A DNA stretch of 41,837 nucleotides from an uncultured Capnocytophaga sp. GTDB taxonomy: Bacteria > Bacteroidota > Bacteroidia > Flavobacteriales > Flavobacteriaceae. The notes beneath the pieces are model-generated. The model saw only the letters and a list, made by a program, of their open reading frames with translations. It was not told where the DNA came from and made no database searches. Numbering within the stretch: position 1 is the stretch's first letter; every line of letters starts with the position of its first letter. A program made the position numbers and the translations under genes. The stretch is from the NCBI RefSeq assembly GCF_937936315.1, contig NZ_CALGWU010000055.1, positions 1-41,837 of the forward strand. The letters are read 5' to 3'. Positions 1-7,178 of this stretch are shown here, in pieces.

Positions 1-338
1 CCGCTAAAGAAAAAGCTAAAGCTGAAGAAAAAGCTAGAAAAGCCGAAGAAAAAGCCGCTAAAGAAAGAGCTAAAGCCGAAAAAGCTGCTCTAAAAAGAAA
101 AGAACAATTAAGTAAAGCTAATAGTGAAGTAAGTAAAGTGGAAGCTAAGATAGCTAAAGCTAAAGGTGATTTAGCTAAAGAGCAATCTAAATTTGACATA
201 AAAAAAGCTAAAGGATCTCTTTCTCCTAAGGACGAAGCTAAACTAAAAGGTAAATTGCTTAACAAACAGCAAAAAATCAACAGCCTTGGCATCGATCTTA
301 TCAAAGCTAAAGAAAAAGTAAACAAATATTCTAACTAA
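1..338 (+). CDS. Ala/Lys/Glu-rich coiled-coil protein, C-terminal part
   Basis: The open frame is continuous from the window edge (first full codon at position 3) to a TAA at 336-338, so the beginning of the gene is missing; 111 residues are visible. They are almost entirely alanine, lysine and glutamate in short repeats such as AKAEEKARKAEEKAAKERA, which predicts a long charged helix or coiled coil. The last 50 residues are less repetitive (SPKDEAKLKGKLLNKQQKIN). I see no enzyme motif. An internal ATG at 138 could be taken as a start, but the same frame and composition continue upstream without a break, so it is more likely internal. Function is unknown; proteins with such tails are often envelope-associated, but that is only inference. 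A strong terminator follows 14 bases after the stop. Confidence 0.7.
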   Translation, partial: AKEKAKAEEKARKAEEKAAKERAKAEKAALKRKEQLSKANSEVSKVEAKIAKAKGDLAKEQSKFDIKKAKGSLSPKDEAKLKGKLLNKQQKINSLGIDLIKAKEKVNKYSN

Positions 339-351
339 GTTATTTCACCCT

Positions 352-397
352 AAAAAAATAGAGAGGATTATCAATTGATAATCCTCTCTATTTTTAT
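352..397. terminator. Bidirectional intrinsic terminator
   Basis: A nearly perfect palindrome centred at 374/375 has arms of 23 bases with one mismatch and core GAGAGGATTATC. A-rich sequence lies on the left and T-rich sequence on the right, so it can terminate both the plus-strand gene ending at 338 and the minus-strand asnS ending at 417. Confidence 0.9.
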
Positions 398-416
398 TTT
401 ACTCACAACACTCTTC

Positions 417-1847
417 TTAAAACTCTGCACTTTGTGGAGTACGAGGATAAGGAATTACATCGCGAATGTTAGTCATTCCTGTTGCAAAGAGTACCAAACG
501 TTCAAAACCAAGACCAAAACCACTGTGTACAGCTGTACCAAACTTGCGGAGATCGAGATACCACCAAAGCGTTTGTTCATCCATATTCAGGTCAGCGATT
601 TTTTGTTTGAGTACATCGTAACGCTCTTCACGCTGGGAACCACCAACGATTTCACCAATGCCTGGGAAGAGGATATCCATAGCGCGTACTGTTTTACCAT
701 CGTCATTCAATCGCATATAGAAAGCTTTGATATTCGCTGGATAATCATAGAGAATTACAGGGCACTCGAAGTGTTTTTCTACCAAGTAACGTTCGTGTTC
801 ACTTTGCAAATCTACCCCCCATTCGTTTATAGGATATTGAAATTTCTTCTTTTTGTTGTGGTTGCTATTTTTAAGAATATCAATTGCTTCAGTATAGCTC
901 ACACGTTTAAACTCATTGTGAATTACAAACTCGAGTTTTTCAATAAGCGACATAGAACTGCGCTCGTTTTGCGGTTTGGTTTTTTCTTCTTCTAAGAAAC
1001 GTTTATCGAGAAACTCAAGGTCGTCACGACGCACTTCTAAAGTATATTTGAGCACGTATTTGATGAAATCTTCAGCTAAATTCATATTGTCGATAAGGTC
1101 ATAGAACGCCATTTCGGGTTCTATCATCCAGAATTCAGCTAAGTGACGTGAAGTATTAGAATTTTCGGCACGGAAAGTAGGTCCAAAAGTATAAATCTTG
1201 CCGAGTGCCATAGCAAAGGTTTCACCCTCTAACTGACCAGACACTGTGAGGTTTGTTTCACGACCAAAGAAATCTTTTTTATAATCTACTTCACCATTTT
1301 CGGTAAGTGGTGGATTTTTAGCATCCAAAGTAGTTACACGGAACATCTCACCAGCACCTTCGGCATCACTACCGGTGATAATAGGTGTATTCACATAGAA
1401 AAATCCGTTGTCCTGAAAGTATTTATGTATAGCAAATGCCAAAGTAGAGCGCACGCGCATCACGGCACTAAAAGTATTAGAGCGCACACGCAAGTGAGCA
1501 TTTTCGCGCAAGAATTCCAATGAGTGTTTTTTAGGCTGGATAGGATATTCTTCGGGATTGCTATCACCTAAAATCACTACCTCGGTAGCTTGTAACTCTA
1601 CCGACTGACCTTTGCCTTGACTTTCTACTAATTTCCCTTTTACTTCAATAGCTGCCCCTGTGGTAATGCGTTTGAGTATATCGGGGTTTGTATTTTCAAA
1701 ATCTACTACTACTTGGAGGTTATCGATAGTAGAGCCATCATTGAGGGCTATAAATCGGTTACTGCGAAAGGTACGCACCCAACCTTTGAGGGTAATTTCC
1801 TCGTGTATGCTTTTTCCGTTTTGTAATAATTGTTTGATATATAACAT
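417..1847 (-). CDS. asnS: Asparaginyl-tRNA synthetase
   Basis: This cytosolic class II aminoacyl-tRNA synthetase charges tRNA-Asn with asparagine using ATP. From ATG 1845-1847 the protein is 476 residues, normal for the family. An N-terminal OB-fold anticodon-binding domain (about 1-110, containing KGWVRTFRSNRFIALNDGS) is followed by the catalytic core. Motif 2 is visible as FRAENSNTSRHLAEFWMIEPE, and motif 3 lies at the C-terminus as GLGFERLVLFATG. The frame stays open to an ATG at 1871, which would overlap the end of hemC. I prefer 1847 because MLYIKQLL resembles the usual start of bacterial AsnRS and leaves a 13-base gap after the hemC stop. The gene probably shares the hemC transcript. 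It ends at the bidirectional terminator at 352-397. Confidence 0.96.
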   Translation of the reverse strand: MLYIKQLLQNGKSIHEEITLKGWVRTFRSNRFIALNDGSTIDNLQVVVDFENTNPDILKRITTGAAIEVKGKLVESQGKGQSVELQATEVVILGDSNPEEYPIQPKKHSLEFLRENAHLRVRSNTFSAVMRVRSTLAFAIHKYFQDNGFFYVNTPIITGSDAEGAGEMFRVTTLDAKNPPLTENGEVDYKKDFFGRETNLTVSGQLEGETFAMALGKIYTFGPTFRAENSNTSRHLAEFWMIEPEMAFYDLIDNMNLAEDFIKYVLKYTLEVRRDDLEFLDKRFLEEEKTKPQNERSSMSLIEKLEFVIHNEFKRVSYTEAIDILKNSNHNKKKKFQYPINEWGVDLQSEHERYLVEKHFECPVILYDYPANIKAFYMRLNDDGKTVRAMDILFPGIGEIVGGSQREERYDVLKQKIADLNMDEQTLWWYLDLRKFGTAVHSGFGLGFERLVLFATGMTNIRDVIPYPRTPQSAEF

Positions 1848-1860
1848 AATAATTAATTTA

Positions 1861-2742
1861 TCAATTTTCAAATTTGGATTTTACTTTTTCGGCGAGTTGC
1901 TCACCCGTATGTTCGTTTATTTGAGTGAGAATTTCTTCTATTACAGCCGCTTTTTTACCATCTTCACTCCACAATCCGCCTTTAAAATACACTTTTTGTT
2001 GTCCGTCGTACTGAGCAAAAGCTCCGATAGGTGCCGTACAACCGCCTTCTAAAGCACGGAGGAAAGCGCGTTCCACTTGCGTTGCCACATAGGTATTACC
2101 ATCGTGAATGCGCAAAAGCACACCTTGTAATGGCACGTTGTCCTCGTGTAGTGTGACCATTATAGCCCCTTGTGCGGGAGCGGGAAGCATCCAATCGAGT
2201 CGCAAGTGATTTTCAGGTAGTTTATTAATGCGTTCCAAGCCTGCTGCAGCAAAAATAGCCCCATTCCAAGGGTTATCAGCAAGTTTTTGCAAGCGAGTAT
2301 TCACATTGCCACGCAAGTTTTCTATATTGTGATGTGGATAGCGGTGCAACCATTGTGCTTTGCGTCGCAAACTGCTGGTAGCGATGGTTGCTATTTCGGC
2401 ATCTAAAAACGAAAGATCACCTTTGTAGACTAACACATCGTGAGGGTTCCCCCGCTTGAGCACTGCTCCTACTACAATTCCATCGGGCAAAGCGGTAGGC
2501 ACATCCTTCATACTATGTACTGCTATATCTATCTCACCGTTGAGCAGGGCAATATCCAAGGCTTTAGTGAAGATACCTGTAACTCCCATTTCGTAGAGCG
2601 GTTTGCTGAGTTCTATATCGCCGTGAGACTTAGTACTAACTATTTCAGTAGAGTATCCTAAAACTTCTAATTGGTGTTGTACGGTTTTAGCTTGCCAAAG
2701 AGCCAACTCACTATCACGCGTACCTATACGAATTGTTTTCAT
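1861..2742 (-). CDS. hemC: Porphobilinogen deaminase (hydroxymethylbilane synthase)
   Basis: The enzyme condenses four porphobilinogen molecules into hydroxymethylbilane in tetrapyrrole (heme) synthesis, in the cytosol. The 293-residue protein starts MKTIRIGTRDSELALWQ, the typical family start. It contains the substrate-binding arginine segments TSSLRRKAQWL and NLRGNVNTRL, and the dipyrromethane-cofactor cysteine in ALEGGCTAPIGAF (C235). A longer frame could begin at a TTG at 2775, but that codon lies in the promoter -7 box, so ATG 2740-2742 is the start. asnS follows after 13 bases on the same strand. The gene is not beside hemA, which lies at 18998-20248. Confidence 0.96.
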   Translation of the reverse strand: MKTIRIGTRDSELALWQAKTVQHQLEVLGYSTEIVSTKSHGDIELSKPLYEMGVTGIFTKALDIALLNGEIDIAVHSMKDVPTALPDGIVVGAVLKRGNPHDVLVYKGDLSFLDAEIATIATSSLRRKAQWLHRYPHHNIENLRGNVNTRLQKLADNPWNGAIFAAAGLERINKLPENHLRLDWMLPAPAQGAIMVTLHEDNVPLQGVLLRIHDGNTYVATQVERAFLRALEGGCTAPIGAFAQYDGQQKVYFKGGLWSEDGKKAAVIEEILTQINEHTGEQLAEKVKSKFEN

Positions 2743-2763
2743 TACATATTTCTTTATCGGGGG

Positions 2764-2794
2764 CAAAGGTAGCAATAATTTGTCAATTAGCCAA
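2764..2794 (-). promoter_or_regulatory. hemC promoter (Bacteroidota type)
   Basis: Read on the minus strand, TTGG (2791-2794), 19 bases, then TACCTTTG (2764-2771) match the Bacteroidota pattern TTTG-N19-TAnnTTTG. The -7 box lies 21 bases before the hemC ATG, predicting a leader of about 15 bases. The spacer is nearly the same as those of the promoters at 17883-17913 and 21358-21388. Confidence 0.82.
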
Positions 2795-2813
2795 TTTGAT
2801 AATTAGCAAATTA
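2772..2813. repeat. Degenerate AATTTGC/AATTAGC tract
   Basis: This AT-rich stretch is built from imperfect 7-9-base units of the type CAATTAGC / CAATTTG / AAATTAG. Related tracts occur at 15229-15256, 17891-17920, 20399-20418, 21366-21430 and 40383-40410. Here the tract includes the spacer and -33 region of the hemC promoter. Confidence 0.6.
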
Positions 2814-2841
2814 CATAAGAGATTTTTTCGAGATAGAGAGA

Positions 2842-2883
2842 TTTCCCCTTTTCGTCGACAAAATTAACCTTTTCGTCGATAAA
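2842..2883 (+). promoter_or_regulatory. 21-bp tandem direct repeat, candidate operator
   Basis: Two copies of CCTTTTCGTCGA (2847-2858 and 2868-2879) are exactly 21 bases apart; beyond the core the identity continues as YAAARTT. The second copy ends just before the -33 box at 2885. A weaker partial copy (TTTTTTCGAGA) begins near 2823. The helical phasing and position suggest a site for an activator of the tolC-macAB promoter; the protein is unknown. Confidence 0.55.
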
Positions 2884-2884
2884 G

Positions 2885-2917
2885 TTTGTTTTCCCCTACC
2901 TTTACAAGTTATCTTTG
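2885..2917 (+). promoter_or_regulatory. Promoter of the tolC-macAB cluster
   Basis: TTTG (2885-2888), 21 bases, then TATCTTTG (2910-2917) fit the Bacteroidota promoter pattern with a slightly long spacer. The predicted transcript start near 2924 leaves a leader of about 109 bases before the ATG at 3033, unusually long for this window. Confidence 0.7.
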
Positions 2918-2953
2918 CATCAGCTAAATGATAAAAAATGGTTATTAAATTGT

Positions 2954-3012
2954 AAAGAAGAGGGTGATAATTTTCATTGTACTATCCTAATATCTTTTTC
3001 ACCTTCTTCTTT
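2954..3012 (+). promoter_or_regulatory. Leader hairpin upstream of tolC
   Basis: AAAGAAGAGGGTGA (2954-2967) pairs with TCACCTTCTTCTTT (2999-3012) over 14 bases, all Watson-Crick except one G-U pair, with a 31-base loop. It lies inside the predicted transcript leader and ends 20 bases before the start codon. It could act as an attenuator, a translation control element or an RNA stabiliser. No U-run follows beyond the arm itself, so a plain terminator is less likely. Confidence 0.5.
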
Positions 3013-3032
3013 CATCTAAAAAACTAAAGCCT

Positions 3033-4364
3033 ATGAAAAGAATTTTATACATATCTCTCTTGCTATCTCCTTTATGGACTATAGCACAATCCAAACAATG
3101 GTCACTAACCGATTGTATCAACTACGCCGTGCAGCACAACATCTCTGTAAAGAAAACAGAACTCAACCAGCAAACGGCTGAAATCAACCTCAATCAGGCA
3201 AAGGATAACCGCTTGCCTACCGTCAGTGGTTCGGCATCGGCAAACCTCAACAACGGGTCTGCAATCAACCAGATTTCTAACGAACGGGTATCGCGCCGTA
3301 CGTTCTCCAACAACTTTGGAGTATCAGCCTCTGTGCCTCTGTATCAAGGGAATAAAATCAATTTACAAATAGACCGCAGCAAGCTATTGCTTGAGCAGAA
3401 CGAACTCTATGTGCAAGAAGCGAAGAACAATATCACCCTGAGTGTGCTGGAAGCCTACTTGCAAGCACTTTACAGCTATGAAGGGATTGCAGTAGCCAAA
3501 AACACAGCGCTCTCCTCGGCTGAAGAACTCAAGCAAGCACAAACTAAGTTCGTCAATGGCTCGATAGCTAAACTGAGTTTGGCAGAGATAGAAACGCGTC
3601 ACGCCAACAATGAATATGCTATCATTCAGGCAGAGAATCAGTATGCTAACCGTGTGCTAACGCTCAAACAACTTTTAGAGCTCCCTCCTAATAGCGACTT
3701 TGCTATTGCTCTCGACCTTCCTAACGATGAGGATGTAGCGATTATCCCTAACAAAGACGAGGTGTTTGCTCAAGCCAAAGAAACACTCCCTAACCTAAAA
3801 ATCTATCAATCGCAACAAAAGATAGCCGAAAAGGACATCAAGATAGCCAAAGCAGGAGCGTTGCCCTCTATAGGTTTGCAGGCGGGAGTGAATACAGGGT
3901 ATTCTAACCTCAATAGTTTGGGTTATGCTACTCAGTTAGATAGCAATTTTGGTCAGACGATAGGGGCATCGCTTAATATCCCTATCTTTTCGCAAAATAA
4001 GAACAAGAATAATGTGAAGTTAGCAAAACTCACTCAGCAGCAGTCCGTTTTGGAAAAGCAACAAGCTGAAAAAAACCTTTATGCTAAGATAGAAACCGCT
4101 TGGCAGAATGCCACCACTCACCAAGCGCAACAAGCAGCCTCGCGTACGGCTCGCGACAATGCTAAATTAGCTTACGATTTGGCAATAAAGAAACACGAGT
4201 TCGGCGGACTTACTAATACTGAACTTCTCGTGAGCCAAAACGCCTACCTCACTGCCGAACAAACGTATTTGCAAAACAAATATATGTCGGCATTATATGT
4301 ACAGTTGCTGAAGTTTTATATGGGAGTCCTCCCCCTACCCCCCTCCCAAGGAGGGGGAATGTAG
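3033..4364 (+). CDS. TolC-family outer membrane efflux protein
   Basis: This is the outer membrane channel of a tripartite efflux pump. A signal peptide (MKRILYISLLLSPLWTIAQS) is followed by two long helical repeats typical of the OEP family, beginning WSLTDCINYAVQHN and with a second repeat beginning near residue 250. At 443 residues the length is normal. It is the first gene of a cluster followed by a MacA-like adaptor and MacB-like ABC components, so it most likely forms the exit duct for that transporter. The last residues (about VLPLPPSQGGGM) are oddly proline/glycine-rich because the frame runs into a C-rich/G-rich palindrome at 4339-4357. The native domain probably ends around FYMG. 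I give no gene symbol because the family is large. Confidence 0.93.
   Translation: MKRILYISLLLSPLWTIAQSKQWSLTDCINYAVQHNISVKKTELNQQTAEINLNQAKDNRLPTVSGSASANLNNGSAINQISNERVSRRTFSNNFGVSASVPLYQGNKINLQIDRSKLLLEQNELYVQEAKNNITLSVLEAYLQALYSYEGIAVAKNTALSSAEELKQAQTKFVNGSIAKLSLAEIETRHANNEYAIIQAENQYANRVLTLKQLLELPPNSDFAIALDLPNDEDVAIIPNKDEVFAQAKETLPNLKIYQSQQKIAEKDIKIAKAGALPSIGLQAGVNTGYSNLNSLGYATQLDSNFGQTIGASLNIPIFSQNKNKNNVKLAKLTQQQSVLEKQQAEKNLYAKIETAWQNATTHQAQQAASRTARDNAKLAYDLAIKKHEFGGLTNTELLVSQNAYLTAEQTYLQNKYMSALYVQLLKFYMGVLPLPPSQGGGM
4339..4357. repeat. Short GC-rich palindrome (REP-like)
   Basis: CCCCCTCC, loop CAA, GGAGGGGG forms a perfect 8-bp stem inside a C-rich run, very unlike the surrounding AT-rich DNA. 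From general knowledge, similar CCCCCTCCCAAAGGAGGGGG elements are dispersed in many Bacteroidota genomes. Here it encodes the C-terminal tail of the TolC protein and overlaps its end. Confidence 0.7.
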
Positions 4365-4403
4365 CGACGGTCATCTCTCTGAAAAAATAATTTATAGGAT
4401 ATT

Positions 4404-4441
4404 ATCTAACGACTAATAACTAATAACTAACAACTAAATAC
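4404..4441 (+). repeat. Degenerate CTAAC/CTAAT repeat abutting the macA start
   Basis: Imperfect 7-8-base units (CTAACGA CTAATAA CTAATAA CTAACAA CTAAATA) end one base before the macA ATG at 4443. Comparable tracts precede the genes at 8096, 12258 and 30958. Confidence 0.65.
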
Positions 4442-4442
4442 A

Positions 4443-5672
4443 ATGAAAAAACACATCAAGAAAATCATTATTGTTGCGCTATTAGCGGTAGTGGCTTATG
4501 GCGTGTATCACTTCTTTATGAAGGAAAAACCTGCCCTTATTCTCCTCCAAACCGATGAGGTTACCCAAGGTGATGTTACTACTGAAGTAACTGCTACGGG
4601 TAGTGTGCAACCGGTAGACGAGGTAGAAGTAGGTACGCAAGTATCAGGGTTGGTGAGCAAAATCTATGTGGATTATAACAGCCAAGTGAAGAAAGGTCAG
4701 CTACTAGCAGAGCTCGACAAAACTAATCTACAAGAAAACGTTATCAACGCTACGGCTAACTATAATTCTGCCCTTAACGAACTGAACTACTATCAGCAAA
4801 ATTACGATCGGCAAAAGAAAATGTATAATGCCCAAGTGATTAGTCAGCAGGATTATGAGCAAGCATTGTATCAGCTTAACAATGCGAAAGCCAGTGTAGC
4901 CCAACGTCTTACGACCCTCAATCAGGCGAAAACGAACTTAGGCTATGCCAATATCTATTCACCTATCGACGGGATTATCCTCAGCAAAGAAGTTGAAGAA
5001 GGACAAACTGTAGCCGCCTCAATGAGTGCGCCTACGCTCTTCAAAATAGCCAAAGACATCAAGCGTATGCAGGTGGAAGTGAATGTAGACGAAGCCGATA
5101 TAGGACAAGTGAAAGTGGGGCAACGCGTGAGTTTCACCGTAGATGCTTACCCTCAAGAAGAATTTGTGGGACGTGTTACCCAAGTGCGTCTATCGCCTAC
5201 CACTTCATCAAACGTGGTAACTTATACGGTGATAGTAGAGGCAGAAAACCCTGATGAAAAGCTGAAACCAGGACTTACCGCGACCATCGCTATTTATACC
5301 AATGAACTGAAAGGCGTAACTATCGTGCCCGCCAAAGCTATCAACTTTACTCCTGATACCGATGTGTTACTACAATATTACGCTCAAAAAGGTATTACAG
5401 CTGAAGTTCCTAAAGTACAACACGGCAAGGGCAAACAAAAATACGTATGGGTAGTGAACACCGATGGTAGTCTTGCCCAAAAAGCCATAACCATAGGTAG
5501 CAATGATGGTATCAACGTACAAGTAGTGAGTGGACTCAACGTTGGTGAGAAAGTAGCCACTAACCTGCAAGGCGACCGCCCGCAAGTGGCTGGAGGCGAC
5601 AGTAAGAACAGCGATAGCAGCAGTCCGTTTATGCCAAAACGCCCTAATAGAAACAATTCAAAAGCTAAATAG
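4443..5672 (+). CDS. macA: MacA-like periplasmic adaptor (HlyD/MFP family)
   Basis: This membrane-fusion protein links an inner-membrane ABC transporter to a TolC channel. An N-terminal signal-anchor (about 9-26, IIIVALLAVVAYGVYHFF) precedes a lipoyl-like segment (GSVQPVDEVEVGTQVSG), a coiled-coil hairpin (about 85-170, NYYQQNYDRQKKMYNAQVI region), the second lipoyl half (IYSPIDGIILSKEVEEGQ) and beta-barrel/membrane-proximal domains (KPGLTATIAIYTNE). At 409 residues the length suits the MacA/YknX type. The C-terminus is a low-complexity Ser/Asn/Lys tail. The ATPase gene begins at the base after the stop, so the two are almost certainly cotranslated. The symbol follows family and context and is not proof of macrolide transport. 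Confidence 0.9.
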   Translation: MKKHIKKIIIVALLAVVAYGVYHFFMKEKPALILLQTDEVTQGDVTTEVTATGSVQPVDEVEVGTQVSGLVSKIYVDYNSQVKKGQLLAELDKTNLQENVINATANYNSALNELNYYQQNYDRQKKMYNAQVISQQDYEQALYQLNNAKASVAQRLTTLNQAKTNLGYANIYSPIDGIILSKEVEEGQTVAASMSAPTLFKIAKDIKRMQVEVNVDEADIGQVKVGQRVSFTVDAYPQEEFVGRVTQVRLSPTTSSNVVTYTVIVEAENPDEKLKPGLTATIAIYTNELKGVTIVPAKAINFTPDTDVLLQYYAQKGITAEVPKVQHGKGKQKYVWVVNTDGSLAQKAITIGSNDGINVQVVSGLNVGEKVATNLQGDRPQVAGGDSKNSDSSSPFMPKRPNRNNSKAK

Positions 5673-6419
5673 ATGAAAAAAGCCATTATAGATATACGCG
5701 ATATGAAGCGCAACTTCCAGATGGGCAACGAGACGGTACACGCCCTGAAAGGCATCAACCTGACCATCAGAGAAGGCGAGTTTGTAACCATTATGGGACC
5801 GAGTGGGTCGGGTAAATCAACTTTGCTCAACATATTAGGGTGCTTAGACCGCCCCTCTTCTGGCGATTACATTTTAGATGGTATCTCGGTGAAAGATATG
5901 AGCAAGAACGATTTAGCACATATACGCAACACGAAAATAGGTTTTATCTTTCAGTCGTATAACCTATTAGCCCGTACCTCAGCCATTGAGAATGTAGAAC
6001 TCCCACTGATGTACAACCCTAAAGTATCAGCCAAAGAACGCCGTGAGCGCGCTATCGAAGCTCTTATCAGTGTAGGGTTAGAAAAGCGATTGAACCACTT
6101 GCCTAGTGAGCTCTCGGGCGGACAGCAGCAGCGGGTAGCCATTGCGCGCTCCCTTGTAAACCAACCTGTTATCCTTCTCGCCGATGAGGCAACTGGAAAC
6201 CTCGATACCAAAACTTCCTATGAAGTAATGGAGCTTTTTCAACGCCTCAACGACCAAGGTAGCACTATATGCTTCGTAACCCACGAAGATGATATTGCCC
6301 AATTTAGCAAACGCACCGTAGTGCTGAAAGACGGACATATCATCAGTGATAAGGAAGTAACCGATAGGCTGAATGCGAAGGAACAGCTGGCGCAATTGAG
6401 AAATACGAATGAAGAATAA
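5673..6419 (+). CDS. MacB-type ABC transporter ATP-binding protein (separate subunit)
   Basis: The cytosolic ATPase of a MacB/LolD-like (type VII) ABC transporter. In its 248 residues I see Walker A GPSGSGKST (42-50), a Q-loop region IGFIFQSYNLL, the signature LSGGQQQR, Walker B VILLADEAT and the switch histidine in CFVTHEDD. E. coli MacB fuses this domain to its permease. Here they are separate genes, and the FtsX-type permease is at 8096-9316, with two SH3-protein genes in between. The start ATG is at the base after the macA stop. LolD- or FtsE-like roles are possible by sequence alone, but the adaptor and TolC neighbours favour an efflux function. Confidence 0.92.
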   Translation: MKKAIIDIRDMKRNFQMGNETVHALKGINLTIREGEFVTIMGPSGSGKSTLLNILGCLDRPSSGDYILDGISVKDMSKNDLAHIRNTKIGFIFQSYNLLARTSAIENVELPLMYNPKVSAKERRERAIEALISVGLEKRLNHLPSELSGGQQQRVAIARSLVNQPVILLADEATGNLDTKTSYEVMELFQRLNDQGSTICFVTHEDDIAQFSKRTVVLKDGHIISDKEVTDRLNAKEQLAQLRNTNEE

Positions 6420-6455
6420 TGGTGCGGGGCTCTGGCAAAGTTGAAAAGAAATTAG

Positions 6456-6463
6456 TATCTTTG
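6456..6463 (+). promoter_or_regulatory. -7 box for the SH3-protein pair
   Basis: TATCTTTG matches TAnnTTTG and lies 17 bases before the ATG at 6481. A good TTTG at the -33 position is not seen (TCTGG is at about the right distance), so the promoter is supported by its -7 part only. It implies that the two SH3 genes can be transcribed independently of macA and the ATPase. Confidence 0.5.
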
Positions 6464-6480
6464 CCGAAAAAATAGGTTAT

Positions 6481-7161
6481 ATGAAATACTTATTTATTTT
6501 ATTCCTGCTCCTCAGTACCAATGCCTTTGCGCAAGGTCCTCTTGGAGATTATGCCGTAGTAAAAGACAAAGACGGCTATGTAAACATTCGCGCCAAAGAA
6601 AATGTAAAAAGCAAAATTGTAGGTACTTTGCCTAACAATACACTTGTGTATGGTTTCTTTGATAAAGAATTTAACCCTACTAACTGGATTGAAGTTGATA
6701 AAGGGTATGTGCATCAAAGTCGCTTGAAAAAAATATTTGACTTTCGTGCTATAGAGGGAAAAGTACAAGGCAATAGTGTTGTCTATGATGATAAGGACGT
6801 AAAAGTGACCATTACCAAACAGAAGTTCGACAAAACCAAGCACAAGATTATAATAAAAAAACATAAAAATTATGAGGAGTTAATCATTGATGGTAAGATA
6901 CCTCAAGGTGCGGCCTTTATACCTGAAAACCACTACAAGAGTATCATTGTAACTATGAAAGGCAAAAACGTATCTATCCCTAAAAGTGCTTATGATGATT
7001 TGTATGAAATTTTCTATTTTAGCAGTTCCATATACTACGATGAGGAAGCTGAGGCACTTTATATTTTTGCGCACAATAGCGAAGCTGGTTTATTTTACCA
7101 AGTGTGCTGGCAAATAGTAAAAGGCGAGTATAAAACCCGTATTATAGGACTACCACTTTAA
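6481..7161 (+). CDS. Secreted SH3-domain protein (first of a pair)
   Basis: Function is not known. A signal peptide (MKYLFILFLLLSTNAFAQ, no lipobox) is followed by a bacterial SH3-like domain (about residues 24-82) with the family pattern DGYVNIRAKENVKSKIVGTL, then WIEVDKGYVHQSRLKKI. The remaining 140 residues are a beta-rich, charged region I do not recognise (VSIPKSAYDDLYEIFYFSSS). SH3b domains commonly bind cell-wall peptides, so a periplasmic role at the envelope is plausible. The next gene encodes a paralogue with the same architecture. Both sit between the ATPase and permease genes of an ABC transporter, which is either a functional association or a later insertion. Confidence 0.8.
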   Translation: MKYLFILFLLLSTNAFAQGPLGDYAVVKDKDGYVNIRAKENVKSKIVGTLPNNTLVYGFFDKEFNPTNWIEVDKGYVHQSRLKKIFDFRAIEGKVQGNSVVYDDKDVKVTITKQKFDKTKHKIIIKKHKNYEELIIDGKIPQGAAFIPENHYKSIIVTMKGKNVSIPKSAYDDLYEIFYFSSSIYYDEEAEALYIFAHNSEAGLFYQVCWQIVKGEYKTRIIGLPL

Positions 7162-7178
7162 TAATTGTTAATTATCAA

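Noticed and set aside
375..995. Long plus-strand open frame opposite asnS
   Set aside because: It is the antisense shadow of asnS, begins inside the terminator, and has an atypical Phe/Cys-rich composition.
2743..2775. N-terminal extension of hemC from a TTG codon
   Set aside because: The TTG lies in the promoter -7 box, and the family start MKTIRIGTRDS is at 2742.
5384..5833. Minus-strand open frame across the macA/ATPase junction
   Set aside because: It is opposite two clear genes with recognisable motifs; its own translation has no family features.
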